64,000 bases of DNA, taken from NCBI GenBank assembly GCA_026724425.1, contig JAIUCV010000001.1, positions 11,204,556 through 11,268,555 of the forward strand, given 5' to 3'. The notes beneath the pieces were generated by a model. It was not told where the DNA came from. It saw nothing but the letters and a program-made list of their open reading frames with translations, and made no database searches. Shown here one piece after another: positions 48,201-59,760 of this stretch. The number at the start of each line of letters is the position of its first letter. Positions within the stretch are counted from its first letter, which is position 1. The position numbers and the translations under genes were made by a program. Origin of the DNA: Erythrophleum ivorense (taxonomy: Eukaryota > Streptophyta > Magnoliopsida > Fabales > Fabaceae).

Positions 48201-51200
48201 TGGTAAATGAATGTTTTTTAAATCTTCATCTTCTCTATAGAGAGGTAAATGACGATGAGGATGGTCTCTGCATTTTGCAGCTAATGGAAGAAAAACTTGT
48301 AAAATCGGAACATGTGTATAGTTTCAATTGGTGGAGGCAAAATAAATAAATTTGAGTCAATCTTGATCGGTCAGGTCATTTGTTTTCTGAATGTAGTTTG
48401 TTTGTTTCTCAAATAATCTGACATGTTAAACTCATCTTGAATTTGGCTTCAAATGACCCATGTTATCTAAATTTGCTTGATTTTTGTTGAGTTAGCATAA
48501 ATTGTCTTCACTTGGCTTATTTCAAATCTGGACAACAACTAAAGATAATCAGCATAAGGGAAATATATGCAGATTCATCCATGCATCTTACCATAACATA
48601 TATAATTAACTCCGGGTCCTCACTCTAAATTGAGTGTCCAGCCGAAAGAGCAAAGTCAAACATATGTATTTTTAGATGATAGATAAAGAAGACCCTGCAT
48701 AATCGAAGTTCTCAGTTACATTTATTTGAGGGGCAATCAAAGTTCTCTGTTAAACCAAGTAATCTTACCATTGGGCTTAAATTGACCACCCCATCTGGTA
48801 GTTATATATGTCTTGTTAACTATCATCATCAACCAGAGTGAAAAGACATACAAAATGGGAGTCCTGCTATGATTCTAACCCCTAAGTCATATCTGTGGAC
48901 CTGTATGATTCTTTATTAGCTTCTTTATTCGTCACATTCTGGACAAGGTTTATAATGTAGTCCTTAGTATAATAAGAAATTGAAGCAGTGGAGAAATTGG
49001 AATAGTTGTATTATTGCTGATGCATAGAGCATAAATGCAATTCTGCAGAAAGTAAGCCCTTAAAAAAATATATTAATGGTGCCACAGTTCCAAAGGTGAA
49101 GATGCATATGGTTATGCCTTTAAGCTTGTAGGTAAATTCTAGTAATAGAATGCATATGGTCCAGAGCAATTACATTGGCAAGGAAACTTAATATGAATTA
49201 CTACACTAATCAAATTTCTTCCCAACAACACCATTGTTGCCACAAGCAGCCAATGCCACTTTTGTTGAGCAAGTCACACAAACTAACAACAATTGATTAT
49301 CACACCAATTCTGGATACAGAACCGGACGTGTAGGTCTCCTCAACTTCTATTTCCTAACTTCAAACTATTCTACTCGACTAGATGAATTTCCTTTTACCT
49401 AGTCGAGCTCTGAGCTTCCTTGCTCAAAAGAAAGCAGCCAAAAAATGAAAAGTGAACTAGAAAAAGATGTGATCTAATAAATCTCAGATGTCCGATGTTA
49501 GGGGCTACTTCTACCTTTCTACTCCTACTATATTTTTCCCACTAATAAATTAGAGCAACGAAAAATGGAAGGGAGATTAAAGTACAATTTCACAGTAAGA
49601 AAATCAAAGAAGAAGGCAGAAATGTAAAGGAAACGCTGGGCGACACTGGAAAAAGTTGTAACGCCTTTGATTTGGTATCGTCAACACTTTCCATCTGCTA
49701 CAGAAATGGGGTCGACAAGCGCACCTTCATATGCATAACTCATCGGATAAAAAACCCAGAAAGTCAAAATTTATACTGTACAAATACAATGCCTCAACCA
49801 ATCACAACATAGTGGCTTGAAATTGTAGAAACAATTCCAGATAAAAATGAGGGGGAGGAAGCAATAAGATGAATTGGAAAACGTGTGGTGGAATTTTTTT
49901 ACTTGGAGCTGATTCTCTGCACTTCATCTGCGATGCATTTCTGATGTGAATAGTTTAGATTAAATTTGGAAGGTTTAAATCTATTCTTATATTTTTTAAA
50001 TTTTATTATTTTAAAAGATATAAATTACTGAATAAAAATAGTCTCTCAAATGTGAATATCTAAAAAATAATATTTTAAATGAAAAATAATATTTTAAAAT
50101 TTAAAATCTAAATTATCCATATCAAATCTAAGCGGTCCAAGTCATTTTCCAGATAAGTGTATGCTATGCACAGAGAATTTGAATGCTTTTTCAATTGGGG
50201 GAAGAGAAAACCTCCAGACGAAACGCACCAAAAGCGGCAGTTGGGCTATCCAAAAGGGGCGATAGAGCACTATATGTGCTTTTGGCGCAATGAATGGTTC
50301 AGATCCAGCAAATTTCACAGGAAAATTTACATTTAGATTAAGAAAAAAATTATTTTAAACAAATTCTAGCTGCATAGATGTTATTTTAAACAAAATCTAG
50401 CTGTATAAATCATTTGAAAACGTTTATTTTTTTTAAATAAAATTTATTTGTTTTTCAGATGATTTAAATAGTCAAAATTTGTTCAAAATAACTCATTTAT
50501 CTTCTATAAATTAAGACAATCCGAATTAAAAATTTACAATCCAAACTTCAAAGAAATTCTCTTTGTAGCTATCATATGTGGTTAAGAAACCAAGATCCTC
50601 ATATGACAGGCAGAAAGAGAGATTTTGATTCTCTAAAGTGTAAAGTATATAAAATACCTTTAAAGTAAAAGAAATAGAAAGGAAAGAAAGAGTAGATAGA
50701 AAGAAAAAAAATAAATCTCATCTATACTTTTACTCTTTATATCACTTTTTATTACTTTAAAGGTACTTCATAAATTTCAAATTTTAGATATCTAAATTCA
50801 GAAGAGAGACACAGACGGCAAGACATATAGGGGTCTCACTAATTCCCATTCCATATTTCTTTCTCTTTCGGCTAAGTCTACTTTAAACCATTGGTCAGTA
50901 AAAAGCAACCTGTCTAATGGATGTCATAAAAAAATGTGGGAATATATAACCAAAATTTTTAAAAATCATATTTAAAGTCTGTCCAATAATCCTGATTAAA
51001 ATTTGGAAATCTTGTAATGTTTAAAGCCTATTCAGTCTTTTTAATTAATAGTAAGTTTATTTTGATCAAATTTATACTTAAGTCACTCAACTTAGCTGCT
51101 TATACTAAAGAAATTAATAAGTACAATATGAATCATATGATTATGTAATAAATAACCCAAATTAAAAATAATATGAAGCTTACAGCTAAACTATTAATAT

Positions 51201-51502
51201 ACGTTAGTGGTGAGAGTTTCGAGTAATTTTGCAAGAGATTTGCCATCATAGTACACACAAAAATATATATATAAAGGTTATGGCAAGCAAAACCATGTCA
51301 AAAAAGGGGGGAAAATACAAAACAAACAAAAAAAGCCAAAACAAATAGGAATAATTATATTATGAAATTTACAGAAAACAACGCCGGAGTTGGCCCTTCC
51401 AATCACCTGAATTAAGAGATGCTTCAACTTCTCTGGAAAAGCATTAGGAAATATCCTCCGTGCATCATAAGTTTTTCCAACTGAACTTAGGCATTGTAAG
51501 CC
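48201..51502. other. Intergenic DNA between oleosin copy 2 and the PERK gene
   Basis: Unlike much of the window this stretch is not obviously transposon-derived. I found no domain-bearing frame, tRNA or rRNA. Short frames (48155-48349, 49175-49402) have no recognisable features. The right end, just below 51503, should include the 3' untranslated region of the minus-strand PERK gene. A TCTCATCTATACTTTTACTC-type repeat remnant lies near 50715-50740. Confidence 0.5.
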
Positions 51503-54500
51503 TCAAACGTTCCATGGTCCGGATCTATTTTGGGAAAATGCAGTACTTCTTTGGTCCTCCTGATCTCTACTCCTCCAGCTACTCTGAGACTCGTTAAAAT
51601 AAGTCGTACTGTAATCCTGGCTCCCGAAGGCCATCCTCCTGAACATTCTGATTTCTTCATTTTGCTGTGCAGAATCAAAGACTGAACTCTGCCCAGGTTT
51701 CATTCCATTATTGAGATCTGCTATTTCATATAGGGAATCTAAAGCTCTGACAACCTGGAATGTAATGTACAACAGGCAGCATGCACAATTAGTATCTCTG
51801 AAATCGAAATAAATAAGAAGGCATTTAGTACATTGTTTTCTCACATTTTATGATATCGTAGATATCATAAGATACTGAAGTATAAGATAGCATGGTATTT
51901 AAGATGATCATGTATGGTATGACTATGAGAATTGAAAATTATCCTAGAAAGCACACAAGTGATATTTTATAAAAGTTAACAAAGCCTTTTATCTTAAAAA
52001 TAAATAAATAAATAAATAAGAGTTAACAAAAAAGAAGTGTGATGTAGAATGTCCATGATGTTTTAGTGATATATGATACTATCCAAAAGGATGTCATTGT
52101 ATGACACCCATCATTTTGGATACTAGCCTACCAAACATAGATATCTCGAATGTCAATTAACTTCCAAGATGTTAGTCAAGAAGGCAGTATATCAAACACC
52201 TCCTTAGTGGAATGTTCATAGTTGAGAACAAAATTACCTGACTCATCCGCGGCCTCTTCGCTGCAGAGTGACGTACACAGGCTGCAGCTGCCTCTATCAT
52301 CCGGAACATTTCATTTCTATTATAGCTCTTCTCTAACCTTGGATCCACCAATATTTCAAAGTCTTCATTATCAAGTGCTTCAGTTAGCAAAGGTCGAGCC
52401 TGAAAAACAAAAGTCAGCTCAAACATTCATAGAATTTTAACATAAATTAGGAACAATCTCATACGCTATATTAAAATTTGACGCCCTATTGCGCTGCCAT
52501 CCAGATAAATGATGTTGGATATAATAGCATAACAAAGTAGTCCCACGAATATAAACATTAGCCGGGGCAGAACAGTCCAAAATTAGTTCCATCAACAGCA
52601 TTTTCAATTAACTCTAAGGTGTGAAAACAATAAATCTTTTACCATATCGATATGATTACATAGATAAGAACCACTTCAGCTAATTTTTTTTTTCCAAAAG
52701 AAAATAATACTCAGATTTTAATATCCTAACTGCTCATGAATTGTGATACAAGCTCAAACTGACAGCTAAGTTAGACAACGATCAATTCGGTCCATTAAAA
52801 TAACTTTGATTCTGCATTACTGAATAGCACCATCAAGAGTAAAGGTGCTGAGAAAATAAGGAGAACAAAAGATGAGAAGAAATGAAAGAGACACCAAACA
52901 AAATATGATATTGAAAGACTCAGTTACGGTACACTGACCCCTTAACCTTCAATTGTACTGGCACTATGACAACTCAAAATCACATATACCCTAAACTTTG
53001 GGTGCACTGAAAATAACTATTTTTTTAACCAACAAAACTTTCCTAAATCCTTAATATTTCTTAACATGGTAACTCTTTTCTTAACTACTAAAATTTCCTA
53101 AATTCTTAATATTTCTTAACATTTTTTTTGGGGGCAGAAGGGTGATTCCTGTACACTTCTACATAATGATCAACTTCCCTCAAAGTTTTTTACCAGAAGC
53201 TGGGACTGGCCTCGAACATTGAATAACCTCACTCCTGTAATTATTAGTATATTCTGTATAAATACCAATATTTTAAACTAGTTCATGCTCTTAAGATTGC
53301 AAGACAAGGGAGGAGAAAAATATAAATTTACAATAGGGGAAGAAGAGTCATTTTCTCAAATATTCTCAAAATCCTACAGTTTTCATCTTACATACTTCAT
53401 TTTCTTTCTTTTTGTTCACTTTTGGTTCCACTATTAACTTCTCTGAGTCAGTAAATTCACTTGTCAATTCTAGCTCCCTGACTATATTAAGTTGGACCGT
53501 GGCTTTTACTTCTCCAACCGGTTCACAAAAGAAAACAAAGAATTAAAAAGAAAAATCAAAATTTAACCAATTCAAGCATTACTAGTTTTTTTCCCAATAT
53601 AATTTCAATGAGATGGCCTACCTAAAATAGCTCCAAAATTTTTTTCTTTTCCTATTTTTCCACCCCCAGGGGGGGTCTCCTAGACATATGTTTTTCCTTT
53701 TTTCTTTTTTTTTGCGTATTGTCTTCTTCTGACTGTTAAATGTTGGAAAGAAGAGATCAAGTACAAGGATTCACATTCAAAATAAGAATTATGGGTGCAG
53801 AAGCTCAGGAAGCAACTCTAACTATAAAGATGAGATTTCACGAGCAAAATATCAAAGCCTCATCTTATAATCGTTGGACATATTGTTCTGCCTGATTTTC
53901 TTGACCACTATTATTAGTATCGCTCCAACTCAAAATATCAAGATCAGGCTCAATTTCCTTCCAAATTCAAACGAGAAAATTATCCTCAAGATTTTAAAGT
54001 GATAGAGGAAGCTGCCAAAGAAGAGTCCAATGATGTCAAGATAATAAAATCTCCAGATTCATCATCTAATACCAATAATGATGGTAACATTATCATGATA
54101 GATTCTAAAGAGCATTTTGAAGTAGAGTTAGTATGTGAAGAACAAGAAGATTCTTATGAGCATTTGGAAGAAAGTAATAGAATGTTCAAAAGATGAAAAC
54201 ATTCATCTTGCAAATACAAAAACTAAAGTTAATGCTGTTTTGAAAGATGATAAAGTTGGGGAAATTAAAGCCCCGGTTGTAAAAGCTCACATGCAGGTTC
54301 AACCAACTTAAGCGTATGCCATGTTGAATTCATTAGTTTCTGATATGTTGGAGAGTCCAGACATAGTTTTGTTGTCATTTTTTCATCGTTGCCTGTTAAG
54401 TTGGACTATTTTATTGATTCCACAATTCAAAACTTGAGGTCAAGTTTTATCTAACTAGGGGAGATTGATGAAGAATGGGAAAAGAATATTAGGAGTGATA

Positions 54501-57500
54501 TAGTCTATGGCGAGATGGGTAATGATTTGTAAATCATGAACAAAATCATCAATTAAGGCTTAAATTAGGAATAGTCTGCATTACTATTTCCTTTATTGTC
54601 TTAAGCATGTATTTTTAGTTTCCTTTATAAACCCTTGTCAGTTGACTTTTCAGGGAGCTTAGTGATTGAATAAACTATCAGTAGTTCTTTTCCTCTCCAT
54701 CTTCCTCCTGCTCTTCTCCTCTATATCCCTATTTCTTTCTCTTCCTTTTTCTTCTACTGGTCCTACATCATCTCTCCCATAAATATCAGAAAGAAGAAGC
54801 ACAGCAATGCTAATGCTTGTGTGTAATTTACCCATTCAACGAGGCTCTCATCACCAATTGGCTGAGAGACATCTACAGGCTTCCGACCTGTAATTAGCTC
54901 CAAAAGCACAACCCCAAAGGAATAAACATCAGATTTTTCAGTCAGTTTCCCACTTGTTGCATATTCTGGTGCCATGTACCTGAAAATTCAGACAATTCTG
55001 TCCATCAAATATACTCAGAGCAGGGCCAAAAGATACATTAGTAATATCAATCTCCAGATGAGATGATTCTAAGCTCCATTTCATATGTAAAAAGGCCTTA
55101 AATTTCATATTTTAAATAAAGCAGCATCAGATGACCAGAAATTGAAAGTTAACAGTACAACTGTGTAACAACAATACATGCAAGATCACAATCCAATTGA
55201 TGCAGATGCTTCTTTGCTTTTTGATTTGATTTTGTTAATTAGAGTTTTTGATTTGGGAATTATGGTTCAATTAATGCTTCAAATAAACACTTTTGGGGTT
55301 AGGGTTATTTTAGCACTTAGGGCCTAGAGCTATCTTAGCCCATATCTTGCTATAAATAGGTGTCTAGTCAGTTGTAATTGTTACTTTTCTCTCATTGACA
55401 GTAATAAATTTAATTATTGAGTTGTCTTTAGTGTGTTCTTGTATGTTTTCTTTTGGTTCTACACCACCAATATTTGATTATGCCCATATATTATCCATCC
55501 CCGGAGAGGAATAACATTACAATGGTAATAGAATTATCCATTGCCAGACCTTGCCAAATTTCTCCTTTAATACAATCTTTACCAACTGATAAATTACTAC
55601 TACATGGTAATAAAAGAATACATAGAAGAACTAATAGTAGATGTGATACACATATTCCAATAAGGATAAACAAGAGGAAATTATAAAATATAAATGGATA
55701 ATTATAGGATTCCATCATTAAAGACCAAATTAAGTGACTAATGCTTAACTGCAAACACAAAGGTTACATACCCAAAGGTTCCCATTACGCGAGTGGTTAC
55801 ATGAGTGTATGAATCCAAGGCTAATTTTGCAAGCCCAAAGTCTGAAACCTGTTGGTCAAACCCCCAAAAATAATCATAAAAGCAAATTACATTGAGAAAA
55901 TAAAATTTAAATTTGGATATGCCGATGCTGCTTAAGCCAGCAATGCGTTGCAAATATACTAGATAGATTTGGTCATTTAGTATAATGCCATTGTGGCATT
56001 AGCTGTTATAGCAAATCATTCAAATAAAAATAGCATTATGCAACAGAATATAGATATTATAGCAGTGGCTTACTTGAGCTTCAAAGTTGTTGTCAAGAAG
56101 GATGTTTGATGACTTAATGTCTCGATGAATAATGCGAGGATGGCCTAATAAATAAATCAAGGAAATAATATAAGGTGGAATATAAAATCAGTTGTTTATG
56201 GAAATATTTGCTGTAAAAACAACAAAGATCAAGCAACTAATGTAGTAGTGGCATGGAAATTCTTTAATTTTCAGGTATATCTTCACACTTGAGAAATTTA
56301 AGTTCAAACCATGGAATATGCACCATAGAAAACTTAAACAAAAGGAAGTGATTTACAGTCTTCATGTAGGTAAGCTATTCCACGAGCTGAACCAGCAGCA
56401 ACCTTGACTCTGGTAGCCCAGTCCAAAACTGGCCTGTCTGCACCTGCAAAGTTTTATACACCAAGGTTATATTTTAGATTAAAATTTTGATGAGGAATTA
56501 TATTGTGCTTTAAGCCTGAATCATAATTTTATAACAGCATGATATACTTCATAGATGAACTAGATCAATTATACTTTTTCCTCGGTTCACTTAATGGAGA
56601 TATCAAACATATGGACTACTCTTTTGGAGCTGGAAATTTGTGAACTCATTATATTTAATCATTTATTAAAATTATTTAGCCAGATATATTTCTTACCATG
56701 AAGATGGTAATGAAGGGTATTGTTGGGCACATAGTCATAGACAAGCAATCTTTGGTGCTCTGATATACAGTAACCCACCAAGGAAACCAGATGGCGATGA
56801 TGTACTCGGCTAATAATCTCAACTTCTGCTTGGAACTCACGTTCCCCTTGCCCACCGCCAACTTTGAGCTGTTTCACAGCTACTTCTCTTCCATCTGTGA
56901 GCAAACCTTTGAAGACACAACCAAATCCACCCTCACCCAAAAGGTTTTGTGCTGAAAACCCATTTGTCGCTTCGACAAGTTCTTCATACATGAACGATGA
57001 TCTTGACTTACTTACTCCACCTGGCTCTGATGGACAATACATGAAATCACTACCAGAGTTACTACCATAATAGGGAGCTGGAGACTGTGGCCTCAAGAAT
57101 ATGGTACCTAGAAGAGAATATCAATTTTCAGAAAAATCATTCTAGTTGTCATTTGGACATTCAATTATTGCTCACTTAATTACAACTATAAAAGGCGAGC
57201 CAACCACTCAGTTGCGTGTCATTTAAACATATTAACAGCCTAGATTTCAAGTATTTCTAGTTAAAACAGAAAAGAGAGTCTAACAAGAATAATCAAGCTT
57301 CATTACCATAATTACTTAAAATTGTCACAGGTATATAGAAACCAAAGATGCAGCCAATAAGTGCAGCACAGCAGAGCTTTAAGTTCAAAAGGGCAGCTTA
57401 TTCAAGATATAATTCAAAAGAAAGAAAACAGTAATCACAATAATTTGCATAACTACACAGAGCAATATTAACCAATAAAAGAATGGGATCAAAAGTTATC

Positions 57501-59127
57501 ATGTGAAAATGGCTGCAAGACCAATTGAGCTCATATAAGAATTCAATAGTGGGCCTCAAAGGTGAGAGATGAGGTTTTACCATTTTAAAGATAATTACAA
57601 ATATTATAAACTTAATTTACCCTTTCAAGTATCAAAATTGGCCCCAGACAAACAATAAATTAGAGATCTCATGCAAAAACTAAGAAATGGACCCCATCCC
57701 CGTGCTATAGTATTTGTCATCTTGGAAAGAAGTTATTGTTTAATGGTCATTAATAATTAGAATTTTGATTATGACTAAAGCATCTTCCTCATTCCTCTAA
57801 AGAATGTCCAGCGACAGAAGGTAGGGACTTCTATTTTATTTTTTAAAGTATGCAGCAACCAGAATCTATATATTACAAGATTATCTAAAATTCAAGTTTA
57901 TGTATAATTTAGGATATCTCCTAGTAGTAATCTGAATAATACATAGTTGAAGTTAACCAGAAAGAGAATGCAATACAACAACCAACAAGAGAAATATTCC
58001 TAGCAGTTGGCAATGCACAATGCAATACCTGAATTATGAGATGAGGCAAATGGAGAAGTCATAGCATAACCAACTTTTGATCCTGTTTCCTTCCTTTTTC
58101 GTTTTACAAACCAGATGGCCATAATGAGAAGGCTGAGGGCAACAAAACCAACTACAATGCCAATAGCCACACCTCCTCCTGTATTTATGCCTCTTGTATG
58201 TGTAAATGGAGCATTTGTGGTTATAGCAGTGCCATCAGTTGATTTTGCAGTTGGTTTTTCTGTCGGAATAGATGGTAGGGACTCAGTTGGGGCCCCAGTT
58301 GCCGATGAATTAGTTGGAGGAGTAGGTGAAACAGTTGGTGGAGATGAAGAGGCAGTTGGGACTGAAGGAGGAGGTGATGGGGTTGTGGATTGAGGGGGAA
58401 CACTTGTGGAAGGAGGAGAAGGAGATTTGGAAACAGATGGAGGGGGCGTAAGCAAAGGAGTACTTTCTGGAGGCTTTCCCACCAGCGGAGGAGGGGAACT
58501 GGAGGATGGTGGTGTTGGAAAATTCTCTGGAGGAGGAGGAGAAGGTGAAATGTGACGAGAGGGAGATGGAACTGCCGGAGGAGGTACCTTTGAGGCTTGG
58601 GGAGGGGGAGAACCTGCTACCGGAGGTGGTGGGGATAAAATTGGAGGGGGAGAACCTACAACCGGAGGTGGTGGGGATAAAATTGGAGGGGGAGGTGAAT
58701 TCTTAGTTGGAGGAAGGGCGGTGGCAGCTGATGATGGAGGTGATTTTGTAGGTGATGGTGATGGCAATGCAGGAGGTGTTGGTGGTGGCGAAGCCGGTGT
58801 AGATGGTGAAGTCGGTGGTGGCAATGATGGAGGTGGAGGTGAAGTTGGCGGTGGCAGTGCTGGAGGTGGGGGAGAAGTTGGCGGTGGTGTAGACGGTGGT
58901 GGTCCTGGTGGAGGAGAAAGAGACGGAGACGGAGGAGGGGTTGCAGGGTCAGAAGGAGATGAAGGAGCAGGGGTATTAGAGGTTTGACTAGGCAGAGAAG
59001 AAGTGGGAGGTGGTGATGTGATGAGAGAATCTGTAGGAGAATCTGGAGGAGATAGTGGTGGTGGTGGTGAATTATCAGCAGAAGTGGGTGGCACTGCAGA
59101 AGAAGGGGAAGAATTTGGAGAAGCCAT
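51503..59127 (-). CDS. PERK: Proline-rich extensin-like receptor kinase (PERK family)
   Basis: Eight coding exons give 768 residues: 59127-58029, 57107-56697, 56443-56357, 56144-56074, 55848-55772, 54979-54832, 52399-52238, 51754-51503. All junctions are GT-AG and in phase. PERKs are plasma-membrane Ser/Thr kinases whose Pro-rich outer part is thought to sense the cell wall. Residues 1-310 are Pro/Ser-rich with PPPP and SPPP words and no classical signal peptide, as is usual for PERKs. A single membrane span (about 318-341) is followed by KRKRK. The kinase (about 420-690) has Gly loop GEGGFG (424), VAVK Lys445, HRD (539-541), DFG (559-561) and APE, so it is an intact RD kinase. A low-complexity tail ends the protein. 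The long outer domain resembles PERK8, 10, 12 and 13; the exact ortholog is unresolved. GTG precedes the ATG at 59127, so ATG is the start. A 5'-leader intron is likely. Confidence 0.92.
52400..54831 (-). other. PERK intron 6 (2432 bp), enlarged by retroelement sequence
   Basis: Donor TGG|GTAAAT and acceptor TTTTTCAG|GCT. About half of it (roughly 53700-54770) appears to be an LTR retrotransposon remnant in antisense orientation to the gene; the remainder is AT-rich intron sequence. Confidence 0.8.
53950..54770 (+). mobile_element. 3' part of a Ty3-type LTR retrotransposon in PERK intron 6
   Basis: A Glu/Ser/Asp-rich open stretch (53999-54196) is followed by decayed coding sequence, a typical Ty3 end (AACTTGAGGTCAAGTTTTAT), a purine-rich AGGGGAGAT, and an LTR-like segment 54466-54770. 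The LTR starts TGATGAAG, contains a TTTATAAACC promoter word and ends TCCTACATCA. I did not find the upstream LTR, so the element is truncated or its left end is too diverged. Confidence 0.45.
54980..55771 (-). other. PERK intron 5 (792 bp)
   Basis: GT-AG intron between the exon ending VMGTF(G) and the exon beginning (G)YMAPEYA. It holds the solo LTR at 55198-55466. Confidence 0.85.
55198..55466 (+). mobile_element. Small solo LTR (269 bp) with 5-bp target duplication CCAAT
   Basis: Starts TGATGCAGATGC and ends TCTACACCA. It is flanked by CCAAT on both sides (55193-55197 and 55467-55471). Inside are a TATAAATAGG promoter word (about 55349) and AATAAA-type signals (about 55404), as expected for an LTR. 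It is in antisense orientation to PERK and has no coding sequence. Confidence 0.75.
57108..58028 (-). other. PERK intron 1 (921 bp)
   Basis: Separates the exon with the extracellular and membrane parts from the kinase exons; donor CAG|GTATTG and acceptor CTTCTAG|GTACC. No nested feature was recognised. Confidence 0.85.
58610..58700 (-). repeat. 42-bp tandem repeat in the PERK proline-rich domain
   Basis: Two units encode PPPILSPPPPVVGS and PPPILSPPPPVAGS (about residues 147-174). They are nearly identical at DNA level, including AGGTGGTGGGGATAAAATT, so the array can expand or shrink in 14-residue steps without breaking the frame. Confidence 0.85.
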
Positions 59128-59760
59128 CACTGTAATCTTCCCTTGAAATCAAAATGCACTAAAACACTTCCATTGCTACTTTACAAAATTAACTGGCACT
59201 CAAGTCTCCAATATTTCCCCAGGACCATAAAGTAGGCAAAGCAAAACATTCCGGATCAAACATCAACCTCAAAATACAGATCCGAGTCTTCCACAACAAA
59301 TGCACAAATTTCTTCAACAATCAACTTGACCAGGAAGACCCAGTTCTGGAAAATGTGGGTTAAAAGGAGTAAATAAAAGTCAATATCCACAAACTCCTAT
59401 GGGGACAATTTGTGAACACTCCAGTATAATCCTCAAAGAAATGCAATAAATTTGAGCGTAGAGACAAATCAAACCTGCAGCATTATACCCCACATTTGTT
59501 ACTCATCTTCTCCACTTGACAACCAAAAGTCAAGGTCAAATGCAGTATGGCCAGATCGCCAAAACAAGCACAGGTTAGAACAAATAAACTGAGAGGAAGA
59601 AAGGTTTTACCTGTCTAGGACAGGTTGGAAGCTTCGCATTCCACAGGAAAGCTTCTTTCGCGGAATATGGCAACAGACGCCATCCAGATACGCAAGAATA
59701 ACGTGGGGGCAACTTCAGAAGACCCTCCGTTTCACTCTGCAACACTCACAGGCTAAGGGA
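59128..59760 (-). promoter_or_regulatory. Probable 5' leader of PERK with a leader intron
   Basis: On the minus strand a good donor, CTAGACAG|GTAAAACC, lies at 59610. Candidate acceptors close to the ATG are TTTCAAG| near 59144 and ATTACAG| near 59130. A leader intron of about 470 bp is plausible. Exon limits are unproven. Confidence 0.4.

Noticed and set aside
53999..54196. Acidic open frame in PERK intron 6 as an independent gene
   Set aside because: It is directly followed by decayed sequence, a polypurine-type tract and an LTR, so it is better read as part of a retroelement remnant.
58721..58987. Gly-rich open frame on the plus strand
   Set aside because: It is the antisense image of the PERK proline-rich exon (CCN codons read as GGN); the kinase gene on the other strand is well supported.
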